From CAYNMC01 sp964398365 (lineage in GTDB: Bacteria > Patescibacteriota > Microgenomatia > UBA1400 > CAYNMC01): a stretch of 45,714 nucleotides of DNA. Location: assembly GCA_964398365.1 (NCBI GenBank), contig CAYNMC010000008.1, positions 1 to 45,714 of the forward strand, written 5' to 3'. The notes under the pieces were generated by a model. The model was not told the origin of the DNA. It searched no databases and saw nothing but the letters and a program-made list of their open reading frames with translations. Positions 29,554 through 37,028 of this stretch are shown here, in pieces. A program made the translations under genes and the position numbers. Position 1 is the first letter of the stretch. Each line of letters begins with the position of its first letter.

Positions 29554-32106
29554 TTACTTTTTCAAACAGGTTACCGCCGCTACCGAGTCGGAATGGTCGG
29601 TAAAGCGCATCAAGATGACGCCCTGCGTGTTGCGGCCCAAGACTTTAATATTACGGAGAGGCAGACGAATAACCTGTGCCTTGCGGCTGGTAATCACTAC
29701 TTGATCTGTATTTTCATCTACCAGTTCGGCGCAGACAATCGGTCCGGTTTTTTCTGAGACTCGGGCGACTTTTACGCCGATGCCGCCTCTTTTTTGTAAA
29801 GGAAAGTCAGCAATTGGTGTGCGTTTACCGATACCCTTTTGGGTGATCACCAAAATTTGGGAGAAATGGCGGACTTTTTTATCACCCAATTTTTCCTTGG
29901 GCGCGATTACTTCGGCGCTTACGACCCAATTTTGCGGCTTAAGAAGAATACCCCTGACGCCTTTGGCCGGCCGGCCCATTGGCCGGACATCGGCTTCTTT
30001 AAAACGAATCCCCTTGCCGGCACTGGAAATAATTAAAACTTCATTTTTTCCTTCAGTTAACTGGGCCTTAATTAAAGCGTCATCTTCGGCCATTTTAATG
30101 GCAATGATGCCGCTTTGGCGGATGTTGGCAAATTCACTTAAGGCGGTTTTCTTAACCTCCCCTTTCCTGGTAAAGAGCATAATATATTGCTCTTTGTTTT
30201 CATTTTGTAACTGTTTGAGGGTTAAGATAGATTGGATTTTTTCTTCTTGTTCGATATTAATGAGATTGATAATTGCTTGACCTTTGGCCAATCTGCCGCC
30301 TTCGGGTAATTCATAAACTTTTTGCCGATAAACCTTGCCTTTATTGGTGAAAAATAAAATGGTGTCATGAGTATTGGCGGTTAAAAGACTGATGATTTCG
30401 TCTTCTTCTTTCGTGGTCATGCCCATGACGCCCTTGCCTCCCCTTCTTTGAATTCGGTAAACCGCCGGATCCATGCGCTTGATATAACCACCTTTGGTGA
30501 TTGTTACCAGACAGTCTTTTGCCGGAATTAAATCTTCCTCGCTAAATTCCTCCAGCGCCATTTTAAAAACGCGGGTGCGGCGGGCGTCGGCATATTTTTT
30601 GGCAAGTTCTGTTAATTCAGCGTCAATTACGGCTAAGACTTTGCTTGGATGACTAAGAAGCTCAAGCAGTGAATCGATTGTTTTTTTGATCGCGGCGTAT
30701 TCTTCCTCAATTTTCTGTCGTTCTAAGGCTGCCAGCCGGCGCAGCTGCATATCTAAAATTGCCGTTGCCTGAATTTCCGTGAGTTTGAACTTTTTCATTA
30801 AATTAACTTTGGCACTTTCCGCATCTTGGGAGCGTTTGATGGTTTCAATGACGGCGTCTAAATTTTTAAGGGCGATCATCAAGCCCTCAAGAATATGTGC
30901 ACGCAGCTTGGCTTCTTTAAGTTCAAACTGGCTGCGTTTGACAATCACCAGCTGGCGGTGTTTTAGATACTCTTCAAGAATGCTTTTTAAAGATAAAAGT
31001 TGGGGCGTGTTGTCGACCAAAGCCACCATATTGGCAGGAAAAGTGGTTTGCAGTTGCGTATGAGCGTAAAGATTGTTCAAAACTGCCTTTGGCTTGGCGT
31101 CCTTTTTCAGCTCGACCACAATCTGCATGCCATGGCGGTCAGATTCATCACGCAGGTCAGCGATACCCTTAAGGCGCTTGCTTTTTGCTAATTCAGCAAT
31201 TTTGGCCACCAGATTAGCTTTGTTTACCTGATAAGGTAGTTCGTGAATAAGGATTTGGAAACGGCCGTTTTTAGCTTCCACAATTTTTGCCAAGCCGCGG
31301 ACGGTAATTTTGCCCCGGCCGGTTTTATAGACTTGAACAATCTGCTGCCAGTTATAAATGGCGCCGCCGGTGGGAAAATCCGGGCCTTTAAGGTGTTCAA
31401 GCAATTCTTCGGTGGTGATCTCACTTTGAAAATGACCGGTAAGTTCGCTTGCCGGTACGGTTTCTAAGGCTGGAGCGTTGGTGGCTTTAAAGGAAGAAGT
31501 GACGTTGCCCTTTTTGATCATGGCTTTAAGGGCGGCAACTACCTCGCCAAGATTGTGAGGCGGGATTTTGGTAGCCATACCCACGGCAATTCCCTCGGAA
31601 CCCATGAGTAAAAGATTGGGTAATTTAGCGGGTAAAACCGTGGGTTCAAGCGTCGAGCCGTCAAAGTTTGGCACAAAGTCAACCGTTTTTTTCTCAAGGT
31701 CGTTTAAAAGTTCACTGGTGATGGCGGCTAAGCGAGCCTCAGTATAACGCATCGCTGCGGGTGAGTCACCGTCAATCGAACCAAAATTGCCCTGTCCGTC
31801 AATGAGCGGATAGCGCATTGAGAAATCTTGGGCGAGCCGCACCAAGGCATCATAAACAGCCATGTCGCCATGAGGGTGATATTTACCCAAAACCTCACCG
31901 ACAATCCGAGCACATTTCTTGTAGGGACTGGTATGGCCGAGGCCCATGTTTTTCATGGCGTAAAGAATGCGGCGATGTACCGGTTTGAGGCCGTCGCGCA
32001 CGTCAGGCAAAGCTCGGGCGACGATGACACTCATGGCATAGTCCAAATAGGACTTTTGTAATTCCTGAGTAATCTCAACCGGTTGAACTTTGCCAATATT
32101 ATTCAT
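29554..32106 (-). CDS. gyrA: DNA gyrase subunit A
   Basis: GyrA forms the breakage-reunion part of gyrase. The N-terminus YLDYAMSVIVARALPDVRDG is diagnostic. The active Tyr is Tyr121 (MRYTEARL, with Arg120), like E. coli Tyr122. The quinolone-determining region reads HPHGDMAVYD: the position of E. coli Ser83 is Met82, while Asp87 is kept (Asp86). The C-terminal beta-pinwheel has GxxxRxxxA-type repeats, including GRPAKGVRGI and a GyrA box-like QRRGGKGVM near residue 560. The length of 850 aa is typical. A GTGAGG site precedes the ATG. It follows hppA by 17 bp in one operon. Confidence 0.96.
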   Translation of the reverse strand: MNNIGKVQPVEITQELQKSYLDYAMSVIVARALPDVRDGLKPVHRRILYAMKNMGLGHTSPYKKCARIVGEVLGKYHPHGDMAVYDALVRLAQDFSMRYPLIDGQGNFGSIDGDSPAAMRYTEARLAAITSELLNDLEKKTVDFVPNFDGSTLEPTVLPAKLPNLLLMGSEGIAVGMATKIPPHNLGEVVAALKAMIKKGNVTSSFKATNAPALETVPASELTGHFQSEITTEELLEHLKGPDFPTGGAIYNWQQIVQVYKTGRGKITVRGLAKIVEAKNGRFQILIHELPYQVNKANLVAKIAELAKSKRLKGIADLRDESDRHGMQIVVELKKDAKPKAVLNNLYAHTQLQTTFPANMVALVDNTPQLLSLKSILEEYLKHRQLVIVKRSQFELKEAKLRAHILEGLMIALKNLDAVIETIKRSQDAESAKVNLMKKFKLTEIQATAILDMQLRRLAALERQKIEEEYAAIKKTIDSLLELLSHPSKVLAVIDAELTELAKKYADARRTRVFKMALEEFSEEDLIPAKDCLVTITKGGYIKRMDPAVYRIQRRGGKGVMGMTTKEEDEIISLLTANTHDTILFFTNKGKVYRQKVYELPEGGRLAKGQAIINLINIEQEEKIQSILTLKQLQNENKEQYIMLFTRKGEVKKTALSEFANIRQSGIIAIKMAEDDALIKAQLTEGKNEVLIISSAGKGIRFKEADVRPMGRPAKGVRGILLKPQNWVVSAEVIAPKEKLGDKKVRHFSQILVITQKGIGKRTPIADFPLQKRGGIGVKVARVSEKTGPIVCAELVDENTDQVVITSRKAQVIRLPLRNIKVLGRNTQGVILMRFTDHSDSVAAVTCLKK

Positions 32107-32123
32107 AAACGAGCCTCACTTTT

Positions 32124-34151
32124 TTAACTGAGAAAGACGGCGATCAACAAAGCGACGATATTAATAATTTTAATCATCGGATTGATGGCTGGGCCGGCGG
32201 TGTCTTTATAGGCATCACCAACGGTGTCACCGGTAACCGCGGCTTGGTGGGCAAAAGATTTTTTACCCCCAAAATGGCCGTCTTCAATATACTTTTTGGC
32301 ATTGTCCCAAGCGGCGCCGCCGGTGGTCATGGAAATAGCCACAAAGAGACCGGTAATAATGGTGCCCATCAGCAGGCCGCCTAAAGCTTTGGCGCCTAAG
32401 GTAAAACCAACGACGAGGGGGGCCACTACTGGCAATAAAGCCGGAATGACCATTTGTTTTAAGGCTGCTTGGGTGACAAGGTCAACACAAGTGGCATAGT
32501 CCGGTTTGGCTTTGCCTGACATGATGCCTTTGATTTCCCGAAACTGTCGCCGCACTTCTTGAACCACCGCTTGGCCGGCTTTACCTACGGCTTCCATGGC
32601 AAAGGCGGCAAAAAAATAGGGAAGCGCCGCGCCTAAAAACAAACCGCTGAGAACATAAGGATCGTTAAGGAGGAAAATTGGGTTGTTGCCACTGCCGAGT
32701 TCTTGAGTATAAGCGACAAACAGGACCAAGGCCGACATCCCTGCCGACGCAATGGCGTAGCCTTTGGTGATCGCCTTGGTGGTATTGCCGACGGCATCTA
32801 AGGCGTCGGTGACTCTGCGTACCGCTTCAGGTTGATTGGTCATTTCCGCAATGCCGCCGGCATTATCGGTAATTGGGCCGAAAGAATCGATGGCCACGAT
32901 GATGCCCGTAAGAGAAAGCATACTGATGGCGGCCACACCAATGCCGTAAATACCTACGAGAAGATAGGCAAAAAGCATGGCGGCCAAAATTAACAGTACC
33001 GGCGCCAGCGTTGACTTCATGCTTAAGGCGAGTCCGGCAATGACATTGGTACCGTGGCCGGTTTGGGAAGCCTGCGCGAGCTGACGAACCGGCCCATAAT
33101 TTTTAGAAGTAAAAAATTCGGTGATGATCACCATGCCAACAGTCACGAGTAAACCCAAGAGAGTGCAAAGATAAATATTGATTGATGCGATGTTTAAATC
33201 TTTCATCAGGTTTTGGGTGATTGGATAAAAAAGCAAAGCCGCGACCATCACCGCTGCCGCCAAACCTTTATATAAAGCCGGCATGATTTTTTGTTTGGCG
33301 CCAAGTCTGACAAAAAAGGTGCCGCCAATTGAAGCAATGATGGCGATCGCGCCTAAAATTAAGGGATAAAGAAGCACGCCGGTTTTCGGTCCAAAAGTCA
33401 AATAACCCAAAAGCATCACGGCTACCGCTGTTGCCACATAAGTCTCAAATAAATCTGCCGCCATGCCGGCACAGTCACCAACATTGTCACCCACCAAATC
33501 GGCAATTACTCCCGGATTGCGTGGATCGTCTTCGGGGATACCTTTTTCAATTTTACCTACCATGTCGGTACCCACGTCTGCCCCTTTGGTGTAAATGCCA
33601 CCGCCAAGTCTGGCAAAAACGGAAATCAAGCTGCCGCCAAAGCCCAAACCCACCATCGCGCGCAAGACTGCTGCAGAGGCAAGTTTTACACCTTCAGTTA
33701 AAAAGGCGTAAAAACCGGCGGTGACCAAAAGACCTAAACCAACTACCAGCAAGCCGGTGACGCTGCCGCCTTTAAAGGCCAGGTCAAGTGCCGGCGCTAA
33801 ACCCTTTTTGGCCGCTTGCGCCGTGCGGCTGTTGCTGCGGATGGCGGTATTCATACCAATAAAACCGGCACTCGCGGAAGCAAGGCCGCCAAGAGCAAAA
33901 CCCAAGGCGGTGTAAAAACCTAAAAACTTAAACATAGCGCCAAAGATGATTAAAGCCAGCAGCGCCACCACCTGATATTGACGGCGCAAATAGGCAGAAG
34001 AACCCTGAGCGATGGCCTTGGCGATAGTTTGCATTTTCGCGTCACCCTCCGGCCGGGCCAAAACCAACTTTATCAGCGTCAAAGCCCAGCCAATTGCCAA
34101 AATGCCGCAAAAAATAGGAAAGCTTAAAGAATAAAAAATAGTTGTTTGCAT
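32124..34151 (-). CDS. hppA: Membrane-bound proton-pumping pyrophosphatase, K+-independent type
   Basis: This enzyme couples pyrophosphate hydrolysis to proton export across the membrane. About 15-16 helices are predicted. The substrate site includes DVGTDMVGKIEKGIPEDDPR and NPGVIADLVGDNVGDCAG (residues 192-230). The K+ dependence region reads GNTTKAITKG with Lys459 and Thr462, which is the K+-independent signature (K+-dependent enzymes have Ala and Gly there). The length of 675 aa is normal. An AAGGAGG site precedes the ATG. It lies between gyrB and gyrA, each gap 17-21 bp, an unusual place for it. It could save ATP by recycling PPi from biosynthesis and repair. Confidence 0.94.
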   Translation of the reverse strand: MQTTIFYSLSFPIFCGILAIGWALTLIKLVLARPEGDAKMQTIAKAIAQGSSAYLRRQYQVVALLALIIFGAMFKFLGFYTALGFALGGLASASAGFIGMNTAIRSNSRTAQAAKKGLAPALDLAFKGGSVTGLLVVGLGLLVTAGFYAFLTEGVKLASAAVLRAMVGLGFGGSLISVFARLGGGIYTKGADVGTDMVGKIEKGIPEDDPRNPGVIADLVGDNVGDCAGMAADLFETYVATAVAVMLLGYLTFGPKTGVLLYPLILGAIAIIASIGGTFFVRLGAKQKIMPALYKGLAAAVMVAALLFYPITQNLMKDLNIASINIYLCTLLGLLVTVGMVIITEFFTSKNYGPVRQLAQASQTGHGTNVIAGLALSMKSTLAPVLLILAAMLFAYLLVGIYGIGVAAISMLSLTGIIVAIDSFGPITDNAGGIAEMTNQPEAVRRVTDALDAVGNTTKAITKGYAIASAGMSALVLFVAYTQELGSGNNPIFLLNDPYVLSGLFLGAALPYFFAAFAMEAVGKAGQAVVQEVRRQFREIKGIMSGKAKPDYATCVDLVTQAALKQMVIPALLPVVAPLVVGFTLGAKALGGLLMGTIITGLFVAISMTTGGAAWDNAKKYIEDGHFGGKKSFAHQAAVTGDTVGDAYKDTAGPAINPMIKIINIVALLIAVFLS

Positions 34152-34172
34152 AACTTTCCTCCTTGTTTAAAA

Positions 34173-36143
34173 TTAAATATCCAAAGTTGCCAATTTAGCA
34201 TGGGTTTGGATGAACTTACGGCGAGGGGCCACCTCTTCTCCCATGAGCATGGAAAAAGCCTGTTCAGCTTGGGCGGCGTCTTCAATGGTTACCTGTTTTA
34301 AAATCCGGGCTTCTGGATTCATGGTGGTCTCCCAGAGTTGTTCAGGATTCATCTCGCCTAAACCTTTATAACGCTGGATGATGACGTTTTTCTCAGTGAG
34401 ATTTTTATGGCTTTCAACCAAGATTTTCTCCTTTTCTTGTTCATTGTAAGCGTACTTAACTTCTTTGGCGATTTGAATTTTGTAAAGAGGTGGTTGGGCA
34501 ATATATAAATAGCCGGCTTCAATCAAAGGCTTAAAATGGCGATAAAAAAAGGTTAAAAGCAAGGTGGTAATGTGTTCGCCGTCAACGTCAGCATCGCACA
34601 TGATGATGATGCGGTGATAACGGAGTTTTTTTAAATCCAGCGTTTCGGCAATACCGGTGCCAAGGGCGACAATTAAGGCTTTTAATTCTTCAAACTGGAT
34701 GATTTTGTCTAAACGGGCTCTTTCGGTATTGAGAATTTTGCCGCCCAAAGGCAGAATCGCTTGAAACTTTCGATCTCTTCCTTGTTTTGAACTGCCGGCA
34801 GCCGAATCACCTTCCACAATGTACAGCTCGGCTTTGGCCGGATCGGTTTCCTGACAATCGGCCAGTTTACCCGGCAAAGTCATCCCTTCCAAAGCGCCCT
34901 TCCGGACTACAGCATCACGGGCGGCTCGGGCGGCGAGCCGGGCCTTAGCAGCCAAGAAGACCTTTTCCATAATTTTTTTGGCGGCTGCCGGGTGTTCTTC
35001 CAAAAAAATATCCAAAGCTTCTTTGGTGACGGTATAGACCGCAGACTGGGCTTCCAAATTGTTAAGTTTGGTTTTCGTTTGCGACTCAAACTGGATTTCC
35101 GAAGCCGGCATTTTTACCCAGACGACGGCGGTTAAACCCTCTTTAAGGTCTTCGCCCGTAATTTCATTTTTTTCTTCTTTAATTCCCTGTTTTTCTAAAT
35201 AATCTTTAAAGGCTTTACTTAAGGCCGTGCGGAAACCAGTAAGATGAGTGCCACCGTCCTTGGTATTGATGACATTGGCAAAAGATTCAATCGTTTCCGT
35301 AAAGCCGTCATGATACTGGAGTGCCACCTCCACTTCGATTTTAATTTTATTTGCCACTGCCTTTTTAACATAAAAAATTTCATGGAGTACTTTTTTATTC
35401 TGATTGAGTTGGGCCGTGAGCGAGCGGATGCCACCGTCAAAATAAAAATTAGCCATTTCACCATTATTTTGATTCTTTAAATGAAAAAAAATTTTGGCCG
35501 CAAGATAAGCTCTTTCTCTTATTAAGTCTTTGATTTTTTTAAAATTAAAGTCAGTTTCGGAAAAAATTTTTTTATCTGGTAAAAAACTGGTGAGCGTACC
35601 TGAAGGAATTTTCAAAAGAAGTTTACTCACCTCTTCGTTAAAAAAATCTGAGAGTTGCTTAGCGCTGATTTTTTTAACCGGCGAATCTGGTTTGCCTTCT
35701 TGATAACTTTGGAAAAAATATTCCTCATGGCGTTTCACGCAGACTTTCATTTTTGCCGAAAGGGCATTAACTGCCGAAGCCCCAATTCCATGCAGCCCGC
35801 CGGAAGCTTGATAGGCTCGGTTATCAAATTTGGCGCCGGCATGAAGTTTGGTCATGGCAACCTCGAGCGCCGAAACTCCAGTTTTGTGTTTTTCCACAGG
35901 AATACCCCGACCGTCGTCCAAAACTGTTGCCGCGTCGTCTTTTTCCAGCCACACCCAGATATTTTGGGCATAACCGGCAAAAGCTTCATCGATACTATTA
36001 TCAATAATTTCGATCAGAAGATGATGGAGGCCACGGCTGTCAGTAGAGCCGATATACATTCCCGGTCTTTTACGCACCGGTTCCAAGCCTTCAAGGACCT
36101 GAATTTTATCAGCAGTATAATCCGTGGTGATGAGTTTTGTCAT
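34173..36143 (-). CDS. gyrB: DNA gyrase subunit B
   Basis: GyrB supplies ATPase and TOPRIM domains. The GHKL ATPase starts VLEGLEPVRKRPGMYIGSTD and includes DNSIDEAFAGYA and LDDGRGIPVEKH. TOPRIM motifs are EGDSAAGSSKQGRDRKFQA and MCDADVDGEHI (DxD). The C-terminal region IQRYKGLGEMNPEQLWETTM is complete, without the large gram-negative insertion. The length is 656 aa from the ATG at 36143; a TTG at 36155 is less likely. The promoter TTGATA-17-TAAAAT (36239-36211) overlaps the end of holB. A leader hairpin at 36160-36184 precedes the ATG. Confidence 0.96.
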   Translation of the reverse strand: MTKLITTDYTADKIQVLEGLEPVRKRPGMYIGSTDSRGLHHLLIEIIDNSIDEAFAGYAQNIWVWLEKDDAATVLDDGRGIPVEKHKTGVSALEVAMTKLHAGAKFDNRAYQASGGLHGIGASAVNALSAKMKVCVKRHEEYFFQSYQEGKPDSPVKKISAKQLSDFFNEEVSKLLLKIPSGTLTSFLPDKKIFSETDFNFKKIKDLIRERAYLAAKIFFHLKNQNNGEMANFYFDGGIRSLTAQLNQNKKVLHEIFYVKKAVANKIKIEVEVALQYHDGFTETIESFANVINTKDGGTHLTGFRTALSKAFKDYLEKQGIKEEKNEITGEDLKEGLTAVVWVKMPASEIQFESQTKTKLNNLEAQSAVYTVTKEALDIFLEEHPAAAKKIMEKVFLAAKARLAARAARDAVVRKGALEGMTLPGKLADCQETDPAKAELYIVEGDSAAGSSKQGRDRKFQAILPLGGKILNTERARLDKIIQFEELKALIVALGTGIAETLDLKKLRYHRIIIMCDADVDGEHITTLLLTFFYRHFKPLIEAGYLYIAQPPLYKIQIAKEVKYAYNEQEKEKILVESHKNLTEKNVIIQRYKGLGEMNPEQLWETTMNPEARILKQVTIEDAAQAEQAFSMLMGEEVAPRRKFIQTHAKLATLDI

Positions 36144-36184
36144 AAATAAAAACAAAAGACCCTGAAGTCTAACAGGGATGACTT
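36144..36184 (-). promoter_or_regulatory. Attenuator-like leader of gyrB
   Basis: In the minus-strand leader, CCCTG (36177-36173) pairs with CAGGG (36164-36160), followed by a T-rich stretch TCTTTTGTTTTT (36159-36148) up to the ATG. A competing stem AAGTC (36184-36180) with GACTT (36169-36165) excludes the first. This is the layout of a terminator/antiterminator switch, but the stems are short. It may also be a start-codon-near hairpin only. Confidence 0.35.
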
Positions 36185-36210
36185 GAGCTTAAAATCTTAA
36201 CTTTTTTTCT

Positions 36211-36239
36211 ATTTTAGCAAGTCAAAGCAGGCTTATCAA
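36211..36239 (-). promoter_or_regulatory. Promoter of the gyrB-hppA-gyrA operon
   Basis: On the minus strand, TTGATA (36239-36234), a 17-bp spacer and TAAAAT (36216-36211). Transcription would begin near 36204, giving a leader of about 60 nt that contains the hairpin described above. The -35 overlaps the 3' end of holB. Confidence 0.55.
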
Positions 36240-36940
36240 CCCTGTTTTTCTTCCTTTTCTTCCTCCCAACTTAAAATCAAATTTTCCATCACCAGCTTGG
36301 GATTGAGATTCTGTTGCAGTAAAATAAGCGATTTTTGCAGACCTTTGATGAGATGATGAAATTGGTTTAAGTTGGGGTGGAGACTGAGGATAGCTTTTTG
36401 ACAAAATTCAATTGCCGTCTCCCTGTTTTGCAAATAAGGCTGGATTAACAGCAGCCTCTCCCCTACTCCCTTTTTAATTAGGCTTTTCAGCAGTTTGGCC
36501 ATTTGGGTTAAATCTTCTTTTTTAAAAGACTTCGCGGCTTTGGCAGGCAGATGAATGAGTTGGCAGCGGGATTGGATAGTTGGCAGGAGCGCTGCCGCTG
36601 AAGCCGTCGTCAGGAAAATCAGCGTTTGGGACGGTGGCTCTTCCAAAAGCTTAAGTAAAGCATTTTGGGCAGCCAAGGTAAGTTTTTCTGCCTGAAGAAT
36701 TAGAACAATTTTATAAGGATTTTGGAAAGGCTTGCGGGAAAGCTTAAGTTTTAAAGCTTTGATTTGGTCAATGCCGACAGAAAGCTGCTTCGGTTTGAGA
36801 AGAAAAAAATCAGGATTATTGATCAAATGATTCGCGGAAAAATTAGCTTCTTGGTTAAATTGACGGCAAAGGTCTAAAGCCTTTTGGTATCTTTCTTGTT
36901 CCTCGCCGCCGGTAATCAAGATGGCATGGAATAAAAGCAT
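36236..36940 (-). CDS. holB: DNA polymerase III delta-prime subunit (HolB-like)
   Basis: This is a clamp-loader subunit related to DnaX/RFC-type AAA+ proteins. The N-terminal AAA+ region has FHAILITGGEEQERYQ, without a functional Walker A, as expected for delta-prime. KIVLILQAEKLTLAAQNALL and LLEEPPSQTLIFLTTASA, then a 'SRC'-like sequence SRCQLIHLPAK, are clear family signatures (SRC motif). The C-terminus forms helices. It is 234 aa, shorter than E. coli HolB (334), so domain III may be reduced. TAAAAT lies 8 nt before the ATG, suggesting a leaderless transcript. It is divergent from pilB. Confidence 0.88.
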   Translation of the reverse strand: MLLFHAILITGGEEQERYQKALDLCRQFNQEANFSANHLINNPDFFLLKPKQLSVGIDQIKALKLKLSRKPFQNPYKIVLILQAEKLTLAAQNALLKLLEEPPSQTLIFLTTASAAALLPTIQSRCQLIHLPAKAAKSFKKEDLTQMAKLLKSLIKKGVGERLLLIQPYLQNRETAIEFCQKAILSLHPNLNQFHHLIKGLQKSLILLQQNLNPKLVMENLILSWEEEKEEKQG

Positions 36941-36943
36941 TAG

Positions 36944-36972
36944 TTGACATTTTATCAGGGCTCGTAAATAAT
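36944..36972 (+). promoter_or_regulatory. Promoter of the pil operon
   Basis: TTGACA (36944-36949) and AATAAT (36967-36972) are 17 bp apart. The start would be near 36979, giving a leader of about 50 nt. The -35 box overlaps the -10 box of the divergent holB gene (minus strand TAAAAT 36954-36949). Confidence 0.5.
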
Positions 36973-36985
36973 TAAAAGAGCGTAA

Positions 36986-37015
36986 CCCGGAGACTTACAG
37001 GTAAGAAGAGCCGGG
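36986..37015 (+). promoter_or_regulatory. Hairpin in the pilB leader that can hide its RBS
   Basis: CCCGG (36986-36990) pairs with CCGGG (37011-37015); inside, CTTA and TAAG close a CAGG tetraloop (36994-37005). The 3' arm overlaps GGGAG (37013-37017), the only Shine-Dalgarno-like sequence before the pilB ATG at 37029. Pairing would lower translation of the pilus operon. A known riboswitch class is not recognised. Confidence 0.4.
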
Positions 37016-37028
37016 AGAGTTTTTAATC

